64,000 nt of DNA from Hofstenia miamia. Lineage: Eukaryota; Xenacoelomorpha; Acoela. The notes below the pieces were generated by a model. That model did no database searches, was not told the origin of the DNA, and worked only from the letters and a program-made list of their open reading frames with translations. The translations under genes were made by a program, and so were the position numbers. Shown here piece by piece: positions 47,216-59,013 of this stretch. The stretch is taken from positions 2,076,865-2,140,864 of the forward strand of contig SCFE01000014.1 in assembly GCA_004352715.1 (NCBI GenBank). The letters run 5' to 3'. The first letter of the stretch is position 1. Each line of letters begins with the position of its first letter.

Positions 47216-47436
47216 CAAGGTCTGTAAGATGAACAAAGATTTTTAGGGAGATTTTTTCCATTTTTAAAGATTGGAACAACAACAGCTATTTTCAAAATAC
47301 TTGGATAACATGATGATATAATAATAGAACGAAACAGGTGATATAATGGATCAGAAATTGATGATGCAATATTTTTAAGTAGTAAAGGAGGAAGTTCATC
47401 ATACTGTACATTGCGCAGTACAACTTTGCCAATAAC
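47216..47436 (-). pseudogene. LINE reverse transcriptase, N-terminal fragment
   Basis: The minus strand translates without a stop across about 70 codons: VVLRNVQYDELPPLLLKNI, then SDPLYHLFRSIIISSCYPS and LKIAVVVPIFKNGKNLPKN, ending CSSYR. This is the classical block at the start of LINE RT domains (P-x-x-L-L-K ... K-x-A-x-V-x-P-I-F-K-x-G ... Y-R-P). The sequence is lost after SYR. The continuous frame suggests a fairly young fragment, although it is short. Confidence 0.8.
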
Positions 47437-48090
47437 CTAATTCGGTTAAAGTGCTGTAATTGAGCATGATCCGTATCAGTCTGTTCTTACATTCAAAGTA
47501 CCAAGTCGAAACTTAGACCAGCTCTTTTTGGACTATGCTAATTGAGCATGAATTAAGTCTATTAATTATCTAGTTAGTCAGGCGAACTGTACAATCATAT
47601 ATATATATAGGCTAATTTTAACAGAGCCAACAAACGGCAAATCTGTGTGTGTCATGCAGCGATCGCGTTTTATTAAAATTTCTGACCACTTTGCAACTAA
47701 AAAGAACTGCTGTGTTGCAACTCGTTAACTTTGTCTAGATTACTAGCTATTTAAACTGGATAGTAAATAGTACCTAGTAAATGCTAGCCAATAGTAAGTA
47801 CTATTCTAGTATTTACTTGTTACTTTTCGTGAATAAGATTGTTAATATTTACTAGGCTAGCATTGGTTGTGTCACTCCGATATTGTAGTTTATTATGCTA
47901 ACTATTAAACTCATGTTAACAATGTAGATACAGATCCATCCTTTTATCGATATTAGCATCTAAAAGACATAAATTTGAGTCCTCAAATGAATATTGTGCT
48001 ATGACATATTTTGAAAGATTTAATTACAACGAACGGTTTAAAACGTTATTTATTTCAAGAAAGTTTAATTTTATTACACAAATTTATTTT
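47437..48090. other. AT-rich intergenic, no gene seen
   Basis: The only visible structure is repeated CTAG/TAGTA-type short motifs around 47,760-47,870 (such as CTAGTAAATGCTAGC), perhaps a degenerate inverted repeat. Confidence 0.4.
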
Positions 48091-48095
48091 CAAAA

Positions 48096-49485
48096 TGAAA
48101 GTATCATTGCAGCAGCTATCAGCAAGTGAAGAAATTGATTCTGAACGTACTTTAAAATTCCTTACAAAGTCGGAATTGAAATAAGAGATCATTCTAACAT
48201 TGAGAAACATTTGGTTAATATTAGTAGTAAGGATGACAAATTACAAAATTATCCGCCCATCACTAAAAATACCCCTGTTAACAATCTTCAGGAAGATCTC
48301 TCTTTTCGCAAATCTATCCGAATAAGTGGTATTGCAGAGTCTCCAAAAGAAACTCCAATTCACAGTCGAATTTATCAGGATTACCAATCAACCAAAGAAG
48401 TTCTTAATCATTTGGGTATTGCTGATGTTTGCATAGATGCACCGTCGTGGTCGCTATTCTCCTAATCGCCAAAGAAGCATTATTTTACGTTTGCGTTCAG
48501 AATGGGACTGTCGTCGTATTTTAAGTAGTGCTTTTCGTCTCAAATCTTTTTCTCATAGCGTCTTCATTTCACCTGATTTATCACCTTCTGACCTTGAATT
48601 AGAATCTAAAATCCTTCGTATTCGACGTGAACTCATTAACTCAGGCATTCCTCATCTGATCTAAAAATTAGATTTCCACAACTTCTTTTAAAAAACTCAC
48701 CAGTAGATCTCACTCTTCCATCATCATCTATCAATGCCACCACTGATTGACTACATAATTCAAACTTATATCTGCTCTCTGGTAACTGCCGCAGTCTTAG
48801 GAGTATTTCTCGTCGATTAGATTTCTCACAATTTATTTCTTCCCTCAATCCTCAACCTTCAATACTCTGCTTAACAGAAACATGGCTCGATGACTCGTTT
48901 CCTGACACTTCAATTTCTCTCACATCAAATTTCTCAGTTATTTGTCGTTTTGATTGTGGAGCTCACTCTCAAGGAGGTACAATAATTGCTCTAAACTCAT
49001 CTTGTCCTTTCTCATATTTTAATGTTAATCTGGAACAAACATGCAATGTCTGTTCATATACTATTCTTTACTCTAAACTCACTAGTTGCCTTGTCATTTG
49101 TCTTTATAATCCTCCTGAATCTAGTAATTATCGTATATCTACTCAATTATTTTCTACTAATTTCTATTTTGGACGAATTCCAATGCTTCAATTCTTCTCA
49201 TGCAATGCTACACTCTTTTATCTTTTTGATTGGCGATTTTAACCTTCCTCACCTTGATTGGAATATTCCATTTTCCAATGATCCATATGAACTTGAATCA
49301 ATTGAATTTTTAGCTGATATGAATCTTTCACAACTTGTAACCTTACCAACTCACCACTCAGGTAATATCTTGGATGTTTTTTATTCTAATATGAAGTTTC
49401 CACTTCTTCTATTAATCCTGCCCCATTTTCTTCGGATCATCTTTTCATCTTAGCAGAAATTCCTTATCTATGACAATTTGTGATC
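48096..49485 (+). pseudogene. LINE 5' part: ORF1 and endonuclease, no RT
   Basis: ORF1-like frames run from about 48,180. SFRKSIRISGIAES is an RNA-binding start pattern of LINE ORF1 proteins. In another frame it continues as YSPNRQRSIILRLRSEW and AFRLKSFSHSVFISPDLS, then RIRRELINSGI. Near 48,775 the endonuclease begins: NCRSL, ILCLTETWLDD (catalytic Glu), GGTIIALNSS, LYNPPESSNYR, then GDFNLPHLDWN (catalytic Asp and Asn) and GNILDVFYSN, with a degenerate SSDHLFI at about 49,440. At least three frame changes. The copy keeps the 5' part but loses the RT, the opposite of usual LINE truncation. It is the same family as the fragment at 55,008. Confidence 0.85.
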
Positions 49486-52400
49486 TTAGTACCTAATTAT
49501 ACATCTTGCTAATGATGGTGTTTACCTATTGTAAACATTTATATTTTGAAATAAGAAAGATACATAGCTAAATTGTCGTGACCCATATGTACATGTATTA
49601 ATTGAAATGAATTCCATCCGTACGTGTCTAAGATGAAATGACTATCATTAAACGGTTGTCAGCTTTTCAAATTTAATGAAAGTAATTCATCAAATTCTAA
49701 TTGACCATTTTGGCTACATCTGGTCTTAGATAATTAATACTTTCACTTTCCGGAAAGATTGAGTCTAATCTGTAAAAAATTTCAATTTATTTCTATTAAA
49801 ATAATAAGTGAGGTACTCATATTGAGAAAGCGAAAATATTAATAATGACAATAATAAGAGTCAGAGCAAATTTATTGCGCAAAATATGTATACAAAAAAT
49901 CTACAAACTAATACATGACAAAAAATAAGAGTCAAAGCAAATTTATTGCTGTAAATAAATGACAGTAAAAAAGCTACAAACTACAAATACATGCATTTAC
50001 AAAATAATTATAATATATATATATATAGAATAAATGTGTGTGTGTGTCTATGTATGTGGTGAACTCAGTGTAAAAAATCAGTAATGTGTTTAGTATGTTT
50101 CGGTCTCCGATTGTATTTTGTCGATGTAAAAATCCAATAATAAAATATAAACAAATAATTAACTACAAATTTATATGTACAATATATAATAATAATAAAA
50201 ATAATAATAATAATAATAGTAACAATAATAATGATATTAGTTAAAGAAGAAGAACAGATATTCTATGCAAAGCGATAAGGAGATAAGCGACTGACTACTA
50301 AGTGTTGAAGTTTTAGGATTTTATCAAAATGCAGATGAGCAAAAAACAGAGATGGATCCAGCAATTTTAGGGTGTGCACGTCCTAGATTCTCCTAAGTAC
50401 ATATAATATCCATTGTAAATAGTGTGCTACTTTCTAACGATCATAAACACACATTTTTTGAATTCATGTTGAAGCTAAATAATACAGAGAACGAAAATAA
50501 TTATATTTACTAGATATACGCCATGTATTTGTTTAAAATAGTAGGTTATGAGCGGGCGGGCTTCCTGCAACCAACCCCCTCCGCCTCTGAATTCAACATT
50601 GAAAAGATATCACTACTCGAGATCACCAGAGAAATGAGAAAGTTGAAAATAGAGGATGAAGAAAAGAAGGCTTATCAGAGCATGATAGTGGCAAAGAAAC
50701 AGACAAGTTAAATCAAAGGACAGTGCTCGGAGAATACTGGAGGAATGCAGAAAACTGCGACAGAGGACAAACAACAAGTAGCTAAAAAAGGCAGCACTGA
50801 AGATATAAACACAAACACTTATAATGGTCAGTGTACGCAAGGTGGAATGTCCCCCGTCAGCTTTTCAAAATAGATTTTTATTGACTAAATAAAAAAATGT
50901 TTGAATCAACTTTTATAATATTTTCACTCTCTTGATAATGACTAAGATTTCTCGTCGGAAAATCCGGCGTTCACCCTGATAATGGCAGCACAAGAGCAAA
51001 TCGTTTTGACAAACTGAATCAACAAGCCCGCGGTCAGAAGACCTGAGGTAACTGATAAATCTAGGCTGTACAAAAAAAATGGAGACCAACTAATAGTACA
51101 GATGAAAAGTTAGCGCATTAGAGAATAAGTTCGGCCATGACAAGGTACATACAACGCATGGTACTTTGGAGCTCTAGTACAGTAGCATGAGTTTATAAGA
51201 AGAGGTAGTGGTATAAGCATAAGCAAATGGAGTCATAGAGAATGAGAGATCTAGTATTCCTTCGGTCAATCAATGTGTTTATTTCCCATAATTCTCAAGT
51301 TTCATATACGCTTTGAGAAAATTGTTAGAAATGTAGAAAAAACGGTTTGTTTTTTTTTAAAAGAACACACGCAGTTTAAGATCAGGGTATTATAATCTAA
51401 AGTATAGTAACTTAAAGATTTTTGAATAAATTATATATATAGAGATCACTATATGTATTGAATTAGACTTGTATGTAAGTAGAACTAATTTTCAATTCAA
51501 AGACATTATTTGCGATAAGAAATCAACGCTAGATGTCATTCGAGGACTTACTAAATTCTAAAAATATATTTCGAATTTTTAGTTGAAGGTAAAACTTTAT
51601 GGCTTTATCTAGCCAGCATTAGGACTTGATTTCGAATTTTCAAGAAAATTGTAAACATATCATTTAGTCTAGGGTCAGTAGGCAGGATTCGAAAGATATC
51701 AAACTGGGTATTATAGCGACATTAGCAGTGATAATAAAATATGGAATACTTTATTGGGTTAAGAAGGATATTGACTACATCAAAGCCGTCTATAGCTTTC
51801 AGCTGAAATCCTATCTAACCCTAATATCTGCTTTCTATGCAGACAGTAACTAATGTCTAGTTCACGCTAAGAACAAGTATGCCTTGGCTCGCATAAATCA
51901 ATAAATAAACGCCTCTGTAGTTATATTAGAAATTTTCTCGTAATGTATGTGCTAAAACGACTAAGTCTCAAATCTTGTAACTCATCGCATGTGGCCTACA
52001 CTATATCGAATTTAGCTCTCAAAGCTAAATGTGATAATGAAAGTATTTATTATTATAGACGGCTACTGTTGAAAAAATAAAAATGATACTGGTTCAATTG
52101 GAACTGAGTTGACAAGGCTATTTACAGGGATTTTTTAGAATAATCATATCTGGACAAAAATTTGCATTGAATAATGATGAATTGAAACTAAGGCAAAGAT
52201 GAGCATGGGTCGAAAATTTAAGTCTGGAAGTCCACTTAAATTTCTGAAATGTTGTCCCTTTTTGGAAAATTTTTATTTACAAAAACGATTCATTAATTTG
52301 TCGATTGGTTGGATTACAGTAGGGTATGTTAAGAACTTAGTATAAGTCTGCGCACTGAAATTGAAAACTTAAATTGATTTATAGAAAAATAACTATGTTG

Positions 52401-53101
52401 CTAATATAAAACTTTAAAAGGTAAATATAATTCATCTAACTAATTGCTTATAAATTATTTGGATAAATTTGGATGGATTTGCTTAGAATATTGCATAATA
52501 GTCCACTTTTTTCAATTCCTCGGCCAAAGTCGGGTACCGGACCATGCCCATTTCTGGGCTGAAAAACATGTTTAGATAAAAGTACACCAAAAATTCTATT
52601 ATGTTAGCCTTTAAATAAGTACCAGTTTTGTAATAAACAGTTATTCTGAAATAATGAAAAAATGTTTAAGCAATTCGAATTACAAAATCGAATACCATAG
52701 CACCACAATATTCTGGAATTTTGCAGAGGAAAATCTAAAATAAATTGATAAATTATATTATGTATATGTATTAATCGAAGCAGTTACAAATGGATTGTTA
52801 ATGATGTAAATACTATCACAGATGGAGAAATCATAAATTAGGAATCATAAATGGGAATAAACCATGTCATGTATTTTAATTTAATGTAGTTAGGAAACTT
52901 CCACAGAAAGACTAGCAGTTGTATTTTTACATAAGTGACATTTGATATGATTATGAATAAAAAACTTACTATTTAAATAAGCGAGGCTTTGTTATGTCTA
53001 AAATTCATAACCCTAGAAGATGGTGTAATCCGGTAGGTTTACTACGTGATTTGGCATTAGTTTTAAATACAAACATAAAAACTAGAAATATTTTAAAAAT
53101 C
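49486..53101. other. AT-rich intergenic; short repeat pieces, no gene
   Basis: 49,851-49,950 contains a direct repeat of about 20 bases (AATAAGAGTC followed by [A]GCAAATTTATTG) with a period of about 73 bp, related to sequence near 47,008. Short TA and AAT tracts lie at 50,013-50,030 and 50,184-50,230. A 62-residue frame at 50,523-50,711 has a lysine/glutamate-rich end but no known motif and is not called. Confidence 0.5.
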
Positions 53102-53663
53102 CATCGGCACATATACTTAAGTTAAAATTTTCATTAATAGGGACTTAAAATTTTGAGTGTAAGGTTAAAATCGTTAAAAAATAGATCTTTTACAAAAAAT
53201 TTGTTAAAATATACATTTTGCTTGCCATTACAGTATATTTACTTCTTCATTTGGTAATTGTCTTACTTGTCCAAATTGGATAGGCAGATAAAACTAAATT
53301 CAAACCATATGAATTTAAAGTAGTAAAATCGAAATCCAAAATGCAGAATATATCATCTCTTTCTTTTCAAAATTTTAAAATTCATCGGCACATATACTTA
53401 AGTTAAAATTTTCATTAATAGGGACTTAAAATTTTGAGTGTAAGGTTAAAATCGTTAAAAAATAGATCTTTTACAAAAAATTTGTTAAAATATACATTTT
53501 GCTTGCCATTACAGTATATTTACTTCTTCATTTGGTAATTGTCTTACTTGTCCAAATTGGATAGGCAGATAAAACTAAATTCAAACCATATGAATTTAAA
53601 GTAGTAAAATCAAAATCCAAAATGCAGAATATATCATCTCTTTCTTTTCAAAATTTTAAAATT
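53102..53663. repeat. Tandem duplication, 281-bp unit, two near-identical copies
   Basis: The block starting CATCGGCACATATACTTAAG at 53,102 is repeated at 53,383; I found one substitution (ATCGAAATCC versus ATCAAAATCC). A few bases of a third start (AAAATTCAACGGC) follow at 53,664. Non-coding. Confidence 0.95.
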
Positions 53664-55000
53664 CAACGGCATCTGCAGTGCTACAACTTTTTGAGTATGG
53701 ATGGGCAGCTAAAGAAAACTTAAATATAATCTTGCAATGCTACAAAAAGTATGAATATAATAACTTAGAATATCTTAGAAATCAGTAATGTCGCCATTTA
53801 AACCCCGAGTTATTTTTATTTTATTTTTCAATATATTTGCTTCCGTTTTAGTTAAATAGTTCTCGAATTATTTCAATTTTAACAACTTCGATATTTTTTC
53901 TATTATTTGTTAAAAGTTTTGAAAAGGAAAGAACATTGTTGAAAAATTATAATTCAAGTTAAACTAAAATCTTCTATCCTTCTATAAATTCGAAAAAGAC
54001 TATGGTATTCCAAAGGTTGTTCTTAAGAAAATTATCATGAATATTTCCTATTTCCATTAAAATATATTTTCCTAAATGTTGAAACTGGTTTTATTGAATA
54101 AATTTATGTATTGGACAAATATGTAAACATATAATATATACATTATATGCGCACGGAATTTTCAAATATACCTCGACATTCTTCTTATAAGAAATTCGGT
54201 ATTCAAAAACTTTATATGCCACAATCCATGCCCATTTAAGTGATTTATATTAATAAGGCGCAAATGCTTAAATATCATATCACACATTATGTAATTTCAT
54301 CTCATGTAGTTCTGGATTGATCTGAAAACATGTATATATTCTTTATCTATAGCGGATTATTTACAAAAGAATAGTTTATCTTCGTCGAATTAAACCAAAT
54401 CACAAAACAAACATTCTCTTGAAGAATCGAGATTGTCTGTAGACCAATTTATATTCAACAAGCATTTCGAGAATTTCGACTTCTGAATTTCAAGAATCTA
54501 AACTACTGTTGTCGATCTTAAGTAAGCCATATGTGAGAAGACCATTTATAATTTTTTCCAATAATTAATGGAATCTGTGTCCTACCATCCTAACTGTGTT
54601 TTCGTGATGGTGAAATTATTCAGCATATGCCATAGGTAATATTGTCACGAATTAGCTCTCACTGCTTGCGTGTATTTCTTATATTTTCAATAGAAAAGAG
54701 AAAATATTGCCAATTCGCTTGTATACGCTTCATTTGGCCTAGAATGCAATGAGGTATAGTTTATATATTTTCTTACCAAATACATTAGTTTTACATAAAG
54801 TCAAATTTGATAAATGTACAATTATAAATATATGTGCATGCATATGCGGTTAGGTAAGTATAATTCAAACAAATCTACACCAAGAACTATTTTTGTCACC
54901 CTATCTTCAATTTGGTATACCCGAAAAGTTCTTGTAAATTCTTTCAAGTTGCAAACATTTCAAAAAAACATTTATTAACAAGTTCTACTTTGGGAAAGAA
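53664..55000. other. AT-rich intergenic, no gene seen
   Basis: Nothing supportable until LINE sequence begins near 55,008. Confidence 0.5.
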
Positions 55001-55007
55001 CGTGAAT

Positions 55008-55645
55008 TTTGAAAATAGCATTTTGAAAAAGAGATATGAGCTCATTAATTCGGGAGTTCATTGAAATTCGTTAAGAAACTTATTTAATGATGGTGTACAA
55101 ATCGAATATGATTTCTCATTATAATGTTAATTTTCTATGTATGAACTGTCGTAGTCTACTTAGCTTACAAAGACGTTTCTCACTTTGATCGGATCTTATA
55201 TAAATGCTTTTGATTGCAATATTATAGCATTAACAGAAATGTGGTTTGATAGCTGTTTTGATTATATTTTTACTAATTCAGCTTACATTGCCGCTGCCAA
55301 AAAAATAGACAGTCTTCATTAGAACATGGTGGTTGTGTAATTTTAGTTCACAAGACCATTGTATTTTTAGAAGTTGACCCCAAAATTCAAGTTGATTTTG
55401 GATGTTCTATTATTTTACGTTTCCGTACAGAATTCATACTCTTAATCTGTTTATATATCCGCCACTTGGAAGTAAATTTAGACCTTCTGCTATTGATGTT
55501 GTTGACTATCTTAAGCAACTTAATTAATATTTTCAACACTATTTAAATCAAAATGCTGCACATGAAACATCAAATGTAATTATTTGTAGCGATTTTAATT
55601 TACCTGACACTGATTGGCTTTCGTTTATGTCTCCGCATATATTTG
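55008..55645 (+). pseudogene. LINE ORF1 end and endonuclease, left half of an interrupted copy
   Basis: FENSILKKRYELINSGV near 55,010-55,060 matches the end of ORF1 of the LINE at 48 kb (SKILRIRRELINSGI). The endonuclease follows in shifting frames: NFLCMNCRSL near 55,130, NIIALTEMWFDS (catalytic Glu) near 55,220, LEHGGCVILVHKT near 55,325, and SDFNLPDTDWLSF (the GDFN-type Asp/Asn motif) near 55,590. Coding sequence stops abruptly at 55,645, where the large TIR element begins; its continuation is at 63,922. Confidence 0.82.
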
Positions 55646-55974
55646 AGTAGTAGAAGGGACTAGAAGCCCGTTCCACTTTTTTCTGATTGGTCGAGAGGTG
55701 ACTAGAAGCCCGTTCCACTTTTTTCTGATTGGTCGAGAGGTGACTTGAAGCCCATTCCACTTTTCGCTGATTGGTCGAGAGGGGTGGCCTTTGACCTGAG
55801 ACGCTGTGGATATTGGCGGAGGTGTTTTACTGACGTCATGCATGTACTTTTACTAGTTTTTGTATTATTTATGTGACCTAATTTAGTTTGCATTTTTTTA
55901 CTTTTTTAGTTTTACTTTCCCACATTTACTTACTTACTTTTTAGTTTTACTTTCCCACATTTATATACTTTTAC
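55646..55974 (+). repeat. Left terminal inverted repeat with 42-bp subterminal units
   Basis: Units at 55,658, 55,700 and 55,742 repeat with a 42-bp period; each contains TTCCACTTTT, CTGATTGG (an inverted CCAAT box) and TCGAGAGG. A single-copy block follows (GACGTCATGCATG near 55,832), then degenerate repeats of TTTTAGTTTTACTTTCCCAC with TTAC runs up to the gap. Subterminal tandem repeats are typical binding sites for transposase in large TIR elements. Confidence 0.9.
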
Positions 55975-56974
55975 NNNNNNNNNNNNNNNNNNNNNNNNNN
56001 NNNNNNNNNNNNNNNNNNNNNNNNNNNNNNNNNNNNNNNNNNNNNNNNNNNNNNNNNNNNNNNNNNNNNNNNNNNNNNNNNNNNNNNNNNNNNNNNNNNN
56101 NNNNNNNNNNNNNNNNNNNNNNNNNNNNNNNNNNNNNNNNNNNNNNNNNNNNNNNNNNNNNNNNNNNNNNNNNNNNNNNNNNNNNNNNNNNNNNNNNNNN
56201 NNNNNNNNNNNNNNNNNNNNNNNNNNNNNNNNNNNNNNNNNNNNNNNNNNNNNNNNNNNNNNNNNNNNNNNNNNNNNNNNNNNNNNNNNNNNNNNNNNNN
56301 NNNNNNNNNNNNNNNNNNNNNNNNNNNNNNNNNNNNNNNNNNNNNNNNNNNNNNNNNNNNNNNNNNNNNNNNNNNNNNNNNNNNNNNNNNNNNNNNNNNN
56401 NNNNNNNNNNNNNNNNNNNNNNNNNNNNNNNNNNNNNNNNNNNNNNNNNNNNNNNNNNNNNNNNNNNNNNNNNNNNNNNNNNNNNNNNNNNNNNNNNNNN
56501 NNNNNNNNNNNNNNNNNNNNNNNNNNNNNNNNNNNNNNNNNNNNNNNNNNNNNNNNNNNNNNNNNNNNNNNNNNNNNNNNNNNNNNNNNNNNNNNNNNNN
56601 NNNNNNNNNNNNNNNNNNNNNNNNNNNNNNNNNNNNNNNNNNNNNNNNNNNNNNNNNNNNNNNNNNNNNNNNNNNNNNNNNNNNNNNNNNNNNNNNNNNN
56701 NNNNNNNNNNNNNNNNNNNNNNNNNNNNNNNNNNNNNNNNNNNNNNNNNNNNNNNNNNNNNNNNNNNNNNNNNNNNNNNNNNNNNNNNNNNNNNNNNNNN
56801 NNNNNNNNNNNNNNNNNNNNNNNNNNNNNNNNNNNNNNNNNNNNNNNNNNNNNNNNNNNNNNNNNNNNNNNNNNNNNNNNNNNNNNNNNNNNNNNNNNNN
56901 NNNNNNNNNNNNNNNNNNNNNNNNNNNNNNNNNNNNNNNNNNNNNNNNNNNNNNNNNNNNNNNNNNNNNNNNNN

Positions 56975-58418
56975 CTTTTCAATAGTTTAACATGCGATGA
57001 CAAAAAAACAAAATCTCGTTGATTAATGCACCCAGCATACTTAGAACAGTATGGATCAGCATGTCTTATAAGATCTATTATAATATTAAATCAATCAGTA
57101 CATCATAACATCGTCTAGTAGCATTATTTACAGATTTATGCCTTATAAAAACAAGAAGGGTTTTACAAATTTTGCTAGAAACTTTACACAATAAAGATTA
57201 CAAAATCGATTGGTAAGTGCATCAATATTGTGGGCGCTTTACCAAAAACCATATTGTGGGTTGCTTAGTTTAGTTTTGTATACATTGCTTGATTATTTAG
57301 TAAACTGGAGTTCATTTATGAGACTTGTTAACAGTCACTTGATGACAATGCTACAATATTTTCTAAACGCCCCTCCGTCATATTGCATCGGATTCCCGAA
57401 AATAGGTGTTCAGATCCTTAAGAACAATGCAAGAAAAATTCTATTTAGTGGACGACTAATCTCGAACAAATTATATTCACCATTCTGCACACTACCAGTT
57501 GCCTCAGGTCAACAATCGGCATAAAAATTATTGAAAAAGATATACCATTTTAAAATGATTTTGCAATATACATAGTCTTCTCAATAAAAAAAATGTCTAT
57601 CATCAAGTTTGCTGAGAATCCAATCGCGAGATGATTTTTATTTCACCTGGTTGCATACGTGCAATAAATTTTGCCTATTGCAAATGTGCACTAAAATCTT
57701 CCATTTTTGTCAGCCTTGTTTTGCTAGTTTTTGACCAGTTGCAACCTTATATCGCTACATGAACAAGCCAAAGCTATCAAATTCTCTATATTGTACTGGT
57801 TTTTTGTGCAAAACAACGATCAAGTGGTTTGCTAACTAGCTTCAAAACGGTCTGTTTGTAAATTGTCCACGGAAAAAACGAAAGGAACACAACTGCTTCT
57901 TCCATTCACTTGCCAGAATTTTTTCAAACATTCGCAACCTTTGAAGGGACTTAAAATGGTTTTGGTGAATGACATACGTTATGATATGCATAATTGCTGT
58001 CAGAAAAAATTTCATGTCCCACAAAAATTAAATTCGCACATGCATGCCTTCATATGAATGCTTGCATGTGAAACACAAAAAAATATAGACAAAATATTAT
58101 CATGTTTAACTGCAAACTATTATTAAACCATATAATGGTGAGTCAAAAGCCTTTGCCAACTCAAAAATCCAAATGTACCATTAGCTATTCATAAAGCTCA
58201 CACAATTTTTTCCATTAGTATTTGAAACGTTTGATGATAGAAATCTATGATATGAATAAATTTGAAATTTTCCATAATTGACGATGATCAAAGATACGTG
58301 TAGCGAATAATCGGACACAAATCTTTAAACGTAATTTCAAAAAAAGGATTTGCATTCAAAGATATTGTTTGGTGTCATTGACTCGCTCACTGACATGGAT
58401 TACACAATTTACGAAAAA
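56975..58418. repeat. 1.5-kb dispersed repeat, copy B (inside the large element)
   Basis: Inverted relative to 1,475-3,015, with matches from the CGAACAAATTATATTC region near 57,465 to the TGACATGGATTACACAA block near 58,390. Both sides end at N runs, so the full extent is hidden. A frame of about 104 codons without a proper ATG (57,210-57,524) is partly shared with copy A; the frame is broken in copy A and I recognise no domain. Confidence 0.85.
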
Positions 58419-59013
58419 NNNNNNNNNNNNNNNNNNNNNNNNNNNNNNNNNNNNNNNNNNNNNNNNNNNNNNNNNNNNNNNNNNNNNNNNNNNNNNNNNN
58501 NNNNNNNNNNNNNNNNNNNNNNNNNNNNNNNNNNNNNNNNNNNNNNNNNNNNNNNNNNNNNNNNNNNNNNNNNNNNNNNNNNNNNNNNNNNNNNNNNNNN
58601 NNNNNNNNNNNNNNNNNNNNNNNNNNNNNNNNNNNNNNNNNNNNNNNNNNNNNNNNNNNNNNNNNNNNNNNNNNNNNNNNNNNNNNNNNNNNNNNNNNNN
58701 NNNNNNNNNNNNNNNNNNNNNNNNNNNNNNNNNNNNNNNNNNNNNNNNNNNNNNNNNNNNNNNNNNNNNNNNNNNNNNNNNNNNNNNNNNNNNNNNNNNN
58801 NNNNNNNNNNNNNNNNNNNNNNNNNNNNNNNNNNNNNNNNNNNNNNNNNNNNNNNNNNNNNNNNNNNNNNNNNNNNNNNNNNNNNNNNNNNNNNNNNNNN
58901 NNNNNNNNNNNNNNNNNNNNNNNNNNNNNNNNNNNNNNNNNNNNNNNNNNNNNNNNNNNNNNNNNNNNNNNNNNNNNNNNNNNNNNNNNNNNNNNNNNNN
59001 NNNNNNNNNNNNN

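Noticed and set aside
50523-50711. 62-residue plus-strand frame
   Set aside because: Charged C-terminal half but no motif and no repeat or homologous frame nearby; likely chance.
55646-55893. Minus-strand frames of 60-70 residues with repeated SHLSTNQKKVE or LDQSEKSGTGF
   Set aside because: They are translations of the 42-bp DNA repeat in several frames; the same frames appear in mirror image at the other TIR.
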